A stretch of DNA of 64,000 nucleotides from Manganibacter manganicus (GTDB lineage: Bacteria > Pseudomonadota > Alphaproteobacteria > Rhizobiales > Rhizobiaceae), in the NCBI RefSeq assembly GCF_002075885.1, contig NZ_MDET01000001.1, positions 228,564 to 292,563 of the forward strand, read 5' to 3'. The notes beneath the pieces are model-generated. The model did not search any database. It was not told the origin of the DNA and saw only the letters and a list, made by a program, of their open reading frames with translations. Shown piece after piece: positions 16,373 to 24,231 of the stretch; the first letter of the stretch is position 1; each line of letters opens with the position of its first letter. Made by a program: the position numbers and the translations under genes.

Positions 16373-18934
16373 ATGGCAAAATTTCCGGAGAAAGCGAAAG
16401 TCGTCATCATCGGCTTGGGCGGCATTGTAGGTGCATCAGTCGCCCATCATTTGATCGAGCGTGGTTGGGACGACATTGTCGGCATCGACAAATCCGGTAT
16501 TCCGACGGATATCGGCTCAACTGCGCACGCCTCCGACTTCTGCTACATGACGAGCCACGATTTCCTGTCTTGCTGGTCGTCGCTGTATTCCATCGATTTC
16601 TATGAAAAGATGGGCCATTACGCGCGTATAGGCGGCCTCGAAGTGGCTCGGGTCGGTGACGATGGGCGCATGGACGAGATCAAGCGCAAGGTTGCGTCGG
16701 CGAAGGCTTTCGGCACCCGCGCACGCTTGGTCGATCCGGCAGAGATCAAGGAAAAATTTCCGCTCATTGAGGAGAGCCTTGTGCAGGGCGGTATGTGGGA
16801 CCCGGACGCCGGCCTCGTCATTCCGCGCTCGCAGACGGTCGCTGGCAAATTGGTCGAACAGGGCGTGACCGCCGGCAAGCTACAGGCGTTTGCCAATACC
16901 TCTGCCAAATCGCTCGTCATCGAGAATGGCCGTCTCAAAGGGGTGGTGACGGATCGGGGCACGATTTATGCCGATTATGTTGTTGTATGTGCCGGCCTGT
17001 GGGGCCGCCTGATCGCGGAGATGGCAGGCGAGGACCTTCCCGTCATGCCGGTCGATCACCCGCTGACTTTTTTCGGTCCCTATGATGAGTTTGCCGGCAC
17101 CGGCAAGGAGATCGGCTGGCCGCTCATGCGCGACCAGGGCAATTCGGCCTATATGCGCGATACCGGCGATCCGAAAACTGCCGAGGGCGGGCAGATCGAG
17201 TGGGGCTACTACGAGGAAACCAACCCGCGTCTGGTGCACCCGCGCGATCTGCTGGAAAAGGATCAGGCGCGGCTTTCTCCCTCGCAACGCGACCTCGACA
17301 TGGAGCAGATCCTCGCGCCGCTGGAGCGCGCCATGGAGTTGACGCCGATTCTCGGCGAACTCGGTTACAATGAAAGCCATTCGTTCAACGGCTTGCTACA
17401 GGTGACGATCGACGGAGGTCCCTCCATTGGCGAAAGCCAGAAGGTGAGGGGATTGTGGTATGCGGTGGGCATCTGGGTCAAGGACGGCCCCGGCATGGGC
17501 AAACTCGTCGCCGACTGGATGACGGACGGGCGTACGCCTGTCGACCACCACGCCATCGATTATGCGCGCTTTTATCCGCATCAGATGACAGAACAGTTCA
17601 TCTGGGACCGCTGCACCGAAACGGCGATGAAGATTTACAATCCGGCGGTGCATCCACGCGAACCCTTCTCCAAGGGACGCAATGTGCGCCGCTCTCCATT
17701 TTGGGAACGTGAAAAGGAACTCGGCGGCTATTTCATGGAGCTTGGCGGCTGGGAGCGCGCGCACGGCTATGCAGCCAATGAGAATCTTCTGGAGAAATAC
17801 GGCGAGCGCGTGCCAATGCGCGAAAATGAATGGGATGGCCGTCATTTTTGGCGTGTCTCCAATGCCGAACATCTGGCCCTGAGCGAGGATTGCGGCATCA
17901 TCAACCTCTCGCATTTCGCGATGATCGATGTCGAAGGGCCGGATCACGTCGCACTAATGGAATGGCTGTGTGCGGCCAGGATCGGCGGCGATAAGCTGAT
18001 CGGCAAGGGCATCTACACTCATTTCCTTGACGAAGAAGGCATGGTGCGCGCCGACCTCACGGTCATCCGCATGGCTGATCGTTGCCGCGTTATCGACGGG
18101 GCGGATGCCGGCCCACGCGATTATCACTATATCCGCCGGGTGGCTCAGGATAAGGGCTTCGATGTTACAGTCACTGACGTGACCGAAAAATATGTAACCA
18201 TCGGTATCTGGGGGCCGAATGCACGCACCACCTTGCAGAAGGTGGTTGAGAACCCGGAAGGGCTGAGCCAGGAGAATTTCCCGTTCGCCGCAATCAAGCC
18301 GATCCGCATTGCCGACAAGGACGTTACGGCATTCCGACTGTCCTATGTCGGCGAGCAGGGCTGGGAGTTGCATATGCGCTATGAGGACGGCCTGGCTGTA
18401 TGGGACGCGTTGCGTTCGACCGGCGTCATTGCCGTCGGCGTGGAAACCTATGCCAACACGCGGCGTATGGAAAAGAGCTTGAGATTGCAGAACGCAGATC
18501 TGCTGACCGAGTATAATCTGTTCGAGGCCGATCTGGCGAGGCCTAAGGTCAAGGAAGCGGATTTCTGTGGCAAGGCGAAGCACGAGGAATACAAGGCGCG
18601 CGCCCACCAGCCGGCGGTGCTGTGCACGCTGATCATGACCGACAATGTCGATGCCAGGGGCGTCGCGCGCTATCCGGTCGGCATCATGCCGGTCATGGAT
18701 CCTGCAACGGGTGAGACACTGGTCGACGAGCTTGGCCGCCGTTCCTTCACCAGTTCGGTGGCTTACGGTCCGACCATCGGCAAGAACATCGCGCTTGCTT
18801 ATCTTCCTCACGCCTATTGCCAGGAGGGCCGCAAGTTGCAGGTCGAATATTTCGGCGAGACTTATCCCGTCGAGGTGGCGGGGGTTGGCTACAAGCCGCT
18901 CTACGATCCGGAGAATCTCAAGCCGCGGAGTTGA
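16373..18934 (+). CDS. Dimethylglycine/sarcosine dehydrogenase-like flavoprotein with GcvT domain (copy 1)
   Basis: An 853-aa flavoenzyme of the DMGDH type. An N-terminal DAO-fold FAD domain (VIIGLGGIVGASVAHHL, 11-27) is followed by the FAO middle domain and a C-terminal GcvT-like THF domain (roughly from residue 430). His52 in GSTAHASDF occupies the place where DMGDH proteins attach FAD covalently. It should remove an N-methyl group from a secondary or tertiary amine and, if THF is bound, release methylene-THF. It is a single gene, divergent from the GT-C-like gene across 220 bases. It is only distantly like the second copy at 42757-45327, so its substrate may differ. Confidence 0.85.
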   Translation: MAKFPEKAKVVIIGLGGIVGASVAHHLIERGWDDIVGIDKSGIPTDIGSTAHASDFCYMTSHDFLSCWSSLYSIDFYEKMGHYARIGGLEVARVGDDGRMDEIKRKVASAKAFGTRARLVDPAEIKEKFPLIEESLVQGGMWDPDAGLVIPRSQTVAGKLVEQGVTAGKLQAFANTSAKSLVIENGRLKGVVTDRGTIYADYVVVCAGLWGRLIAEMAGEDLPVMPVDHPLTFFGPYDEFAGTGKEIGWPLMRDQGNSAYMRDTGDPKTAEGGQIEWGYYEETNPRLVHPRDLLEKDQARLSPSQRDLDMEQILAPLERAMELTPILGELGYNESHSFNGLLQVTIDGGPSIGESQKVRGLWYAVGIWVKDGPGMGKLVADWMTDGRTPVDHHAIDYARFYPHQMTEQFIWDRCTETAMKIYNPAVHPREPFSKGRNVRRSPFWEREKELGGYFMELGGWERAHGYAANENLLEKYGERVPMRENEWDGRHFWRVSNAEHLALSEDCGIINLSHFAMIDVEGPDHVALMEWLCAARIGGDKLIGKGIYTHFLDEEGMVRADLTVIRMADRCRVIDGADAGPRDYHYIRRVAQDKGFDVTVTDVTEKYVTIGIWGPNARTTLQKVVENPEGLSQENFPFAAIKPIRIADKDVTAFRLSYVGEQGWELHMRYEDGLAVWDALRSTGVIAVGVETYANTRRMEKSLRLQNADLLTEYNLFEADLARPKVKEADFCGKAKHEEYKARAHQPAVLCTLIMTDNVDARGVARYPVGIMPVMDPATGETLVDELGRRSFTSSVAYGPTIGKNIALAYLPHAYCQEGRKLQVEYFGETYPVEVAGVGYKPLYDPENLKPRS

Positions 18935-19038
18935 CAGCGCGAATAAAGACCTGAAAACACATCTCTTTTGGCGACTTGAGCGTCGGCAACGCCTTTGCCG
19001 ATTTGTCAATCGCTGGAAGAGTGCTGTGGGAGACGGGA

Positions 19039-20109
19039 ATGGAGGCGGCGTTGTCAGGCGACCCCCCCTTTGTTTGGGGTATTGTTGGCTCCGGCGCGAT
19101 AGCCACCCAGTTCGCGGCCGACCTCGCTTATGCACCTCAAGCCAAGGTCGGCGCGATTTGCGCACGCACGGAGGCATCGGCCGTCCCCTTGGCGCGCTTG
19201 GTGCCGGAAGCCACCGTTTTCACGGATCTTCCGGCTCTACTTGCCGAGCCGGCTATCGACGCCGTCTATATCGCGACGCCGAACGTCCTTCATGCCGAGC
19301 AGGCATTGGCGGTCATCGCGGCGCGAAAGCCGGCCCTGATCGAAAAACCGATTGCCACAACGACTCGTGACGTGCAGGCGATTGCTGATGCTGCGGCGCG
19401 GAATGGTTGTTTCGTCATGGAAGGGTTATGGAGCCGCTTCCTGCCTGCGGTCGAAGCTACGGCAAGGCTCGTGCAAGAGGGGACCGTCGGCCGGGTAACA
19501 GGGCTTCGGGCAGAGCTTGCCTATAGCCATGATGAGCGAACTGGCGGCCGACTGTTCGATCCCGCGCTGGGCGGCGGAGCTGCGCTGGATCTTGGAGTTT
19601 ACCCGCTGTCGCTTGCGATTCGCCTTTTGGGAACGCCAACCATGGTGGAGGGAACGTGGGAAGCAGCCGCTAGCGGCGTCGATCGCCGTTCTCGTTTTCG
19701 GTTGCAATTTGGCGATGCCACAGCGGACCTTGCCTGCGGGCTTACCCACGACGGAGAAAACAGCTTCACTGTATTCGGCACGGAAGGTGCGCTGAGGCTG
19801 GAGCCGCCATTTCTGAAAGCACGACGATTGACGGTTTTCAGCCGCAGGCTGCGCAATCTGCCACTGTTGGGGGGAGGTGCTTCGGCGCCGGGGCTTATCG
19901 GCCGGATGTTTTCACGCCTGCCTGTTCCCGGCAAGAGAAGTGAAACTTATACTTTCCCTGGCGGCGGGCTGCAGTTTGAGGCGCTGGCCGTAATGGCGGC
20001 GGTGCGAGCCGGAGCGACGGAGAGCCCGATCATGCCGCTTGCCGAAAGCGTTGCAGTCCTCAAGGTCATCGAAGAGGTGCGGAACCAGCCGGCGCGAACG
20101 TTCGGTTGA
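19039..20109 (+). CDS. Gfo/Idh/MocA family oxidoreductase (1)
   Basis: A 356-aa NAD(P)-dependent dehydrogenase. The Rossmann loop WGIVGSGAIATQFA is near the N-terminus and the family signature LIEKPIA lies near residue 98; a GGGAALDLGVYPLS segment lies in the C-terminal sheet domain. Such enzymes oxidise or reduce sugar, inositol or related hydroxyls. The ATG at 19039 is chosen for its GGGAGACGGGA site; an earlier frame start at 18976 has none. Its 3' end overlaps the convergent gene by 44 bases. Substrate unknown. Confidence 0.85.
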   Translation: MEAALSGDPPFVWGIVGSGAIATQFAADLAYAPQAKVGAICARTEASAVPLARLVPEATVFTDLPALLAEPAIDAVYIATPNVLHAEQALAVIAARKPALIEKPIATTTRDVQAIADAAARNGCFVMEGLWSRFLPAVEATARLVQEGTVGRVTGLRAELAYSHDERTGGRLFDPALGGGAALDLGVYPLSLAIRLLGTPTMVEGTWEAAASGVDRRSRFRLQFGDATADLACGLTHDGENSFTVFGTEGALRLEPPFLKARRLTVFSRRLRNLPLLGGGASAPGLIGRMFSRLPVPGKRSETYTFPGGGLQFEALAVMAAVRAGATESPIMPLAESVAVLKVIEEVRNQPARTFG

Positions 20110-21247
20110 AGCCGGAGCGCGGGCGGTAGGAACCGCCTCGGCCACCCGCGTCGGAGAGTGCCAATGCTATTTCAGTAATATGCAGGGCGACGTCGCCGGA
20201 GAAAAACGGCTTGCTGCCTTGTTCAACCGCTTCCGCCATCGCGGCGATGCCGGCGCAGAAATCGATTTGTGACGGAAAGCCCGGCAGGCGCAAGCTTGAC
20301 GTTTCGCCAAGGCGTAGGCGGCGGCCGCGCGGCAAATTGAAAGGGAGCGTCGTGCCGAGGCTATGCTCGACGCGGCCCAGCACCTTGGTCAGCAGTGAGC
20401 GGGGTTCTCCGACTCTTTCCATATGCACCGGCGAGTTATGATCCCACAAATCGCGTACGACGATAGAACCGGCATCGCCCAGTATGGTCAACGACCGGCT
20501 TTTGGGAGCGGCGAGACCGCAGGTGAGCCGTGCCACCGGCCCTGAACGAAAGTTCAGACAACCGACCGAAAAGTCCGGCCCGAGCGATGCCGTATTGCCG
20601 ATGCCCTTGTCCGGGAAGGTCAAAGCCGAGAATGCTGACAAGCTTTCAACAGGCCCAAACAGCGAGACCAGCCAAGACAGCGCATAGCCGGCATGTTCGA
20701 GCGTGCAGCCGATTTCGAATTCATGCCGGCCAGGCCACGAAGCACCGGAACGCGAGCGCCACGTTCGCCAGTTCTGACGGAAAACCGGGCCATCTTCCAT
20801 CTCGGCATAGACAAGGCGGACTTGCCCGATCGCGATATCGGCAAGTGCTGCGGCCACTGCCGTATGGGCCTCACTCAAGCCATTGGCGGGCGCGGCAGCT
20901 AGGCAGAGGCACCGTTCGGCAGCAAGCTTCACCAACCCCTCGGCTTCATCGAGATTCATGGCGAGGGGCTTTTCGCTATAGACGTGCTTTTCGGCTTCGA
21001 GCGCGAGGCGAGAGATCGCGTAATGACTTTCGGGGTTGGTGAGATTGACAACGATAGCGACTGCCGGGTCGCCCAGCAATTCTTCCATGGAAGAATAGCG
21101 TCGCACCTTGTGGAAGGTCGAGAATCGCGCGGTTGCTTCGGGGTTCTCGTCGAACACGCCTGCCAGCCGAAGCTCCGGATGGTTGGCAAGTGTAGTCATG
21201 TAATAGTCGGCGACGAAGCCCGTCCCGACGAAGGCAATCCCTGCCAT
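20066..21247 (-). CDS. Gfo/Idh/MocA family oxidoreductase (2)
   Basis: A 393-aa NAD(P)-dependent dehydrogenase with FVGTGFVADYY at the N-terminus and VYSEKPLAMNL at the position of the EKP signature. It is not closely similar to the adjacent copy on the other strand. The ATG at 21247 follows AAGGGAAC at good spacing; the longer frame (21397) runs into the regulator gene. The C-terminus overlaps the other copy by 44 bases tail to tail. The regulator gene immediately upstream on the same strand (77-base gap) may control it or simply precede it. Substrate unknown. Confidence 0.85.
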   Translation of the reverse strand: MAGIAFVGTGFVADYYMTTLANHPELRLAGVFDENPEATARFSTFHKVRRYSSMEELLGDPAVAIVVNLTNPESHYAISRLALEAEKHVYSEKPLAMNLDEAEGLVKLAAERCLCLAAAPANGLSEAHTAVAAALADIAIGQVRLVYAEMEDGPVFRQNWRTWRSRSGASWPGRHEFEIGCTLEHAGYALSWLVSLFGPVESLSAFSALTFPDKGIGNTASLGPDFSVGCLNFRSGPVARLTCGLAAPKSRSLTILGDAGSIVVRDLWDHNSPVHMERVGEPRSLLTKVLGRVEHSLGTTLPFNLPRGRRLRLGETSSLRLPGFPSQIDFCAGIAAMAEAVEQGSKPFFSGDVALHITEIALALSDAGGRGGSYRPRSGFNRTFAPAGSAPLR

Positions 21248-21324
21248 CTCAGTTCCCTTGTGTGGCGCCGAGAAATAGGCTGGAATGGCTTTCATATTCG
21301 TGAATGGCTGGCCAATGTCTGAAA

Positions 21325-22326
21325 TCAGGCGGCCAGCAACTGTTTGCGGTCCACGCGCTCCTGCTGCGGCGAGCGAGCATAGAGCTCTCGATAACATTTG
21401 GAAAAATGAGAGGCCGAAACAAAACCGCAGGCAACCGCGACCTCGACCACCGGCATCGACGACTGGATCAGAAGATGCCGAGCGCGATCAAGGCGGATTT
21501 CCAGATAGTAGCGGGCAGGAGAGCGGCCCATTTCCGTTCGGAACAAGCGCTCGATCTGCCGACGCGACAGGCCAACATGATCGGCGATTTCGATAAGCGA
21601 GAGTGGTTCGGAAAGGTTCGCCTCCATCAGTTCAATGATAGTGAGAACCTTGGAGTTCTGCACGCCCAGGCGGGCACGCAACGGTAGACGTTGGCGGTCG
21701 GTCGGACTACGTACGCGATCTGTCAGAACCTGCTCGCAGATGCGGTTGACGAGGTTGTCGTCGAAGTCTTCGCCAATAAGTTTGAGCATCATGTCAAGCG
21801 CGGCGGTGCCGCCGGCACAGGTGTAGATGTTCTGCTCAACTTCGAACAGGTCGGCGAAAACATTGGCCTTGGGAAAGGCCTCAGAAAATCCGGGCAGGTT
21901 TTCCCAATGGATGGCGCAGCGCCGGTTCGACAGAAGCCCGGCAGCCGCCAGCACATAAGCGCCAGTGCACAGGCCGCCAATGGCGACGCCGCGATTGTAT
22001 TCTTCGCGTAGCCAAGCAAAGACCGACTTGTTCTGGTATTTCTCGATATTTACGCCCGTGCAGACTACGGCCATGGAGGGACGGTCGGACCCGCCCATTT
22101 TGCGGCGTTCATCGTCCAGCGACGTGTTGACGGCGCACTCCACTCCATTGGACGCGCGCACTGGCCTGCCGTCGAGGCTAGCCAGTCTCCAGCGATAAGC
22201 CTCATAGCCGAGCATGCGGTTGGCGATCCGCAGCGGGTCGAGCGCCGTAGCAAAGGCGACCATGGTAAAATCTGGAACAAGAAAAAAGACCAGCGATCGC
22301 TTGATCGCTTGTTTGTCGGCGTTCAC
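21325..22326 (-). CDS. GlxA-family transcriptional regulator (AraC type, GbdR-like)
   Basis: A 333-aa regulator with an N-terminal DJ-1/PfpI-like sensor domain (residues about 10-190; GGLCTGAYVLAAAG around Cys120) and a C-terminal AraC double helix-turn-helix (about 225-325; LSLIEIADHVGLSRRQIERLF). The studied relative GbdR of Pseudomonas activates glycine betaine, dimethylglycine and sarcosine catabolism. Given soxBDAG, DMGDH-like and MttB genes in the window, the same signal is plausible here, but other GlxA proteins respond to carnitine or other metabolites. No binding site could be assigned. Confidence 0.85.
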   Translation of the reverse strand: MNADKQAIKRSLVFFLVPDFTMVAFATALDPLRIANRMLGYEAYRWRLASLDGRPVRASNGVECAVNTSLDDERRKMGGSDRPSMAVVCTGVNIEKYQNKSVFAWLREEYNRGVAIGGLCTGAYVLAAAGLLSNRRCAIHWENLPGFSEAFPKANVFADLFEVEQNIYTCAGGTAALDMMLKLIGEDFDDNLVNRICEQVLTDRVRSPTDRQRLPLRARLGVQNSKVLTIIELMEANLSEPLSLIEIADHVGLSRRQIERLFRTEMGRSPARYYLEIRLDRARHLLIQSSMPVVEVAVACGFVSASHFSKCYRELYARSPQQERVDRKQLLAA

Positions 22327-22455
22327 GGGACCCTCCCGAGGTCAAGACGCGAACAGATGTCGCTATCAGTATAGCGTCATCAGGAAAAGCGTTTCTTGTC
22401 AATCGGCTAGATGTGTTTCAGCAAATTAAATTTTGATATGAGCACACGTAAAACA

Positions 22456-22480
22456 CCGCCCGGCCATGTTGGCCAGGCGG
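22456..22480 (-). terminator. Rho-independent terminator of the 44-aa gene
   Basis: A GC-rich hairpin (10 pairs, one mismatch, 3-base loop). Read on the minus strand it is followed by TGTTTT. It sits 42 bases after the stop of the small gene at 22522-22656, supporting that this gene is transcribed. Confidence 0.65.
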
Positions 22481-22521
22481 CGATAATGATGCCGGGTTTC
22501 ATCGCTGCCGAATCAATCCGG

Positions 22522-22656
22522 TCAGGCTATAATTCCCAAGCGGGCGGCCGCAACAGCACCGGTCTGGCCTGGCATGGTCTTTGCCAGGCGCTGACGTTCG
22601 AGTGCGGTCGTCAGGTTCGTTTGACGACGGGAAAAGAGGCGCGAAAAAAGCTTCAT
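22522..22656 (-). CDS. Small basic protein, 44 aa, unknown
   Basis: A 44-residue Arg/Lys-rich protein (MKLFSRLFSRRQTNL at the start). The ATG at 22656 follows GGAGACTGAC, a good ribosome site, and a terminator hairpin stands downstream, so it is probably real despite its size. No membrane segment or known family is seen; the amphipathic, basic N-terminus could bind nucleic acid or membrane. It lies between a GlxA regulator and a DUF1127-like gene. Confidence 0.5.
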   Translation of the reverse strand: MKLFSRLFSRRQTNLTTALERQRLAKTMPGQTGAVAAARLGIIA

Positions 22657-22776
22657 GTCAGTCTCCATAAGGTGGCCAAGACGGGTCGCCTTCGCGTGAT
22701 GGAGTGGGGCAGCTCGTTGACGTGCATATAGGCGTGCCATTGTGGGAATCCGATCGGAAATGCGAAGCGCTTCATA

Positions 22777-22806
22777 TAAAAAGCGACATTTGGTGGTGTC
22801 GTTTTA
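22777..22806 (-). terminator. Possible terminator after the DUF1127-like gene
   Basis: On the minus strand, stem CGACA/TGTCG with an 8-base loop is followed by CTTTTTAT. It lies about 90 bases beyond the stop of the gene at 22893-23147. The short stem makes it weak; nothing else is seen in 22657-22892. Confidence 0.4.
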
Positions 22807-22892
22807 CTTGGGGCGAGGTTTTTTCTCTTATTTTCAAAGTATTAGCCAAGCTTTGAGCCTGCGATGCGTCGGCTTCATAGGACATTTGCAAT

Positions 22893-23147
22893 TTACGCAT
22901 GGCTCGATCGGCTGTTCGTATGTCGTTGAAAATGCGAGCGGTTTTTCGATCCGATAGGGATGTGTAGTGCTTTGAACCCTTGAGCCTGCATCCGCAAATC
23001 GTCGGATTCCGGCCAACCGATGTCTTTTTGTAGTTCGATCGGCAGAGCCCGTATGGCCTTTTCAGTGCGATATCTGCTGCGTGTGACGAGGTATCGCCTT
23101 GCGAGTTGGCCGATAGAGGGCAGGCTTTTGGGGTAAAGAATGGTCAT
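22893..23147 (-). CDS. DUF1127-like small protein
   Basis: An 84-aa basic protein. The segment TEKAIRALPIELQKDIGWPE resembles the DUF1127 (YjiS-like) core, in which an Arg-rich helix is followed by Leu-X3-Leu-Lys-Asp-Ile-Gly. DUF1127 proteins in alphaproteobacteria are linked to RNA turnover and phosphate/carbon regulation. The ATG at 23147 is set by an AGGGAGAGTGAG site. It is divergent from the LysR gene across 147 AT-rich bases. The C-terminal 30 residues are outside the domain. Confidence 0.7.
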   Translation of the reverse strand: MTILYPKSLPSIGQLARRYLVTRSRYRTEKAIRALPIELQKDIGWPESDDLRMQAQGFKALHIPIGSKNRSHFQRHTNSRSSHA

Positions 23148-23294
23148 CTCACTCTCCCTTGGTTCGATTGACGGCAACTGCGCCGATTGAGGGCTGCGTT
23201 CCTACCTTGACGTGTTGACTATGAGGTTGGATTTGTATTCAATCAAACGAAATGAAATGATGTTTTGTGTTAGAATAATTGAAGGTAGGTCGTG

Positions 23295-24194
23295 ATGAAT
23301 GCTCCTCTCAATCACCCATTGCCTCTGCTTGATCTCGACGTTCTGCGCACCTTTGTTGCAATTGCCGAAACGGGCAGTTTCACCACGGCGGCAGGATCGG
23401 TGTATCGCACGCCATCGGCGGTCTCCATGCAGATCAAGAAGTTGGAAGATATACTGGGCCGTTCTGTCTTTGCGCGCGATGCCCGCTCGGTGGCTCTCAC
23501 CACCGATGGTGAAATGCTGCTTGGCTATGCGCGCAGGCTGCTGTCGATAAATCGCGAGGCGGTGTCAAAATTCATTGTACCCGACATTTCGGGCGTGGTG
23601 CGCCTTGGCTCGCCGGACGATTATGGCGAGCGCGTCTTGCCGCATGTCTTGAAGCGGTTTGCCCAGTCGCATCCTTCGATCGCCGTCGATGTGGTGATCG
23701 ACCAGTCTGCCAATTTGCGCCGGCGCATGGATGACAGGGCGCTCGACATCACGCTTCTGACGAATTCATGCAATGCCAATGCGGCTGGCGCTGAAGTTCT
23801 CTTGACCGAGCCGATCGTCTGGGCCGGCGCCAAGGGAGGCTGTGCGCATCGATGCGAGCCGCTGCCGGTGTCGATGTGGGAGGAGGGGTGTGTCTGGCGG
23901 GCCGGCGCGCTGGAGGCGCTGGGGCGTGAAGGCCGCAACTACCGCGTTGCTTATATGAGTGCCCACACGGCGGGCCAACGCGCCGCGATCATGGCCGACC
24001 TGGCTGTCGCGCCATTGCCGAAATCGTTCCTAGGCGATGACATGGTGGAACTCACGCCTAAAGACGGCATGCCTGAGATTGGCAATTACAGTCTCGCGAT
24101 GATCGTTCCAGCCGACGCCAATGCGCCGGTCAAAGCTGCCGCCGACCATATCAGGGCGACATTCGACGTGTTCCGTGAGACCGGGAGGTTCTGA
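23295..24194 (+). CDS. LysR-family transcriptional regulator (VtlR-like)
   Basis: A 299-aa LysR regulator with its winged helix at residues about 12-72 (LDVLRTFVAIAETGSFTTAA) and an effector domain after it. Its N-terminal sequence and its pairing with a small DUF1127-like gene recall VtlR of Brucella, which activates small DUF1127 genes; that resemblance is from memory and needs alignment. Start: ATG at 23295 with GTAGGT upstream; a GTG directly before it is an alternative. The intergenic region contains an A/T-rich stretch suitable for LysR binding, with no single obvious box. Confidence 0.8.
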   Translation: MNAPLNHPLPLLDLDVLRTFVAIAETGSFTTAAGSVYRTPSAVSMQIKKLEDILGRSVFARDARSVALTTDGEMLLGYARRLLSINREAVSKFIVPDISGVVRLGSPDDYGERVLPHVLKRFAQSHPSIAVDVVIDQSANLRRRMDDRALDITLLTNSCNANAAGAEVLLTEPIVWAGAKGGCAHRCEPLPVSMWEEGCVWRAGALEALGREGRNYRVAYMSAHTAGQRAAIMADLAVAPLPKSFLGDDMVELTPKDGMPEIGNYSLAMIVPADANAPVKAAADHIRATFDVFRETGRF

Positions 24195-24231
24195 TACAGA
24201 GTGTTTTGGCGGCCTGGGCCGTATCTGAAAC

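Noticed and set aside
22742-22957. A 71-codon plus-strand frame
   Set aside because: No ribosome site, and it overlaps the DUF1127-like gene and its possible terminator on the other strand.
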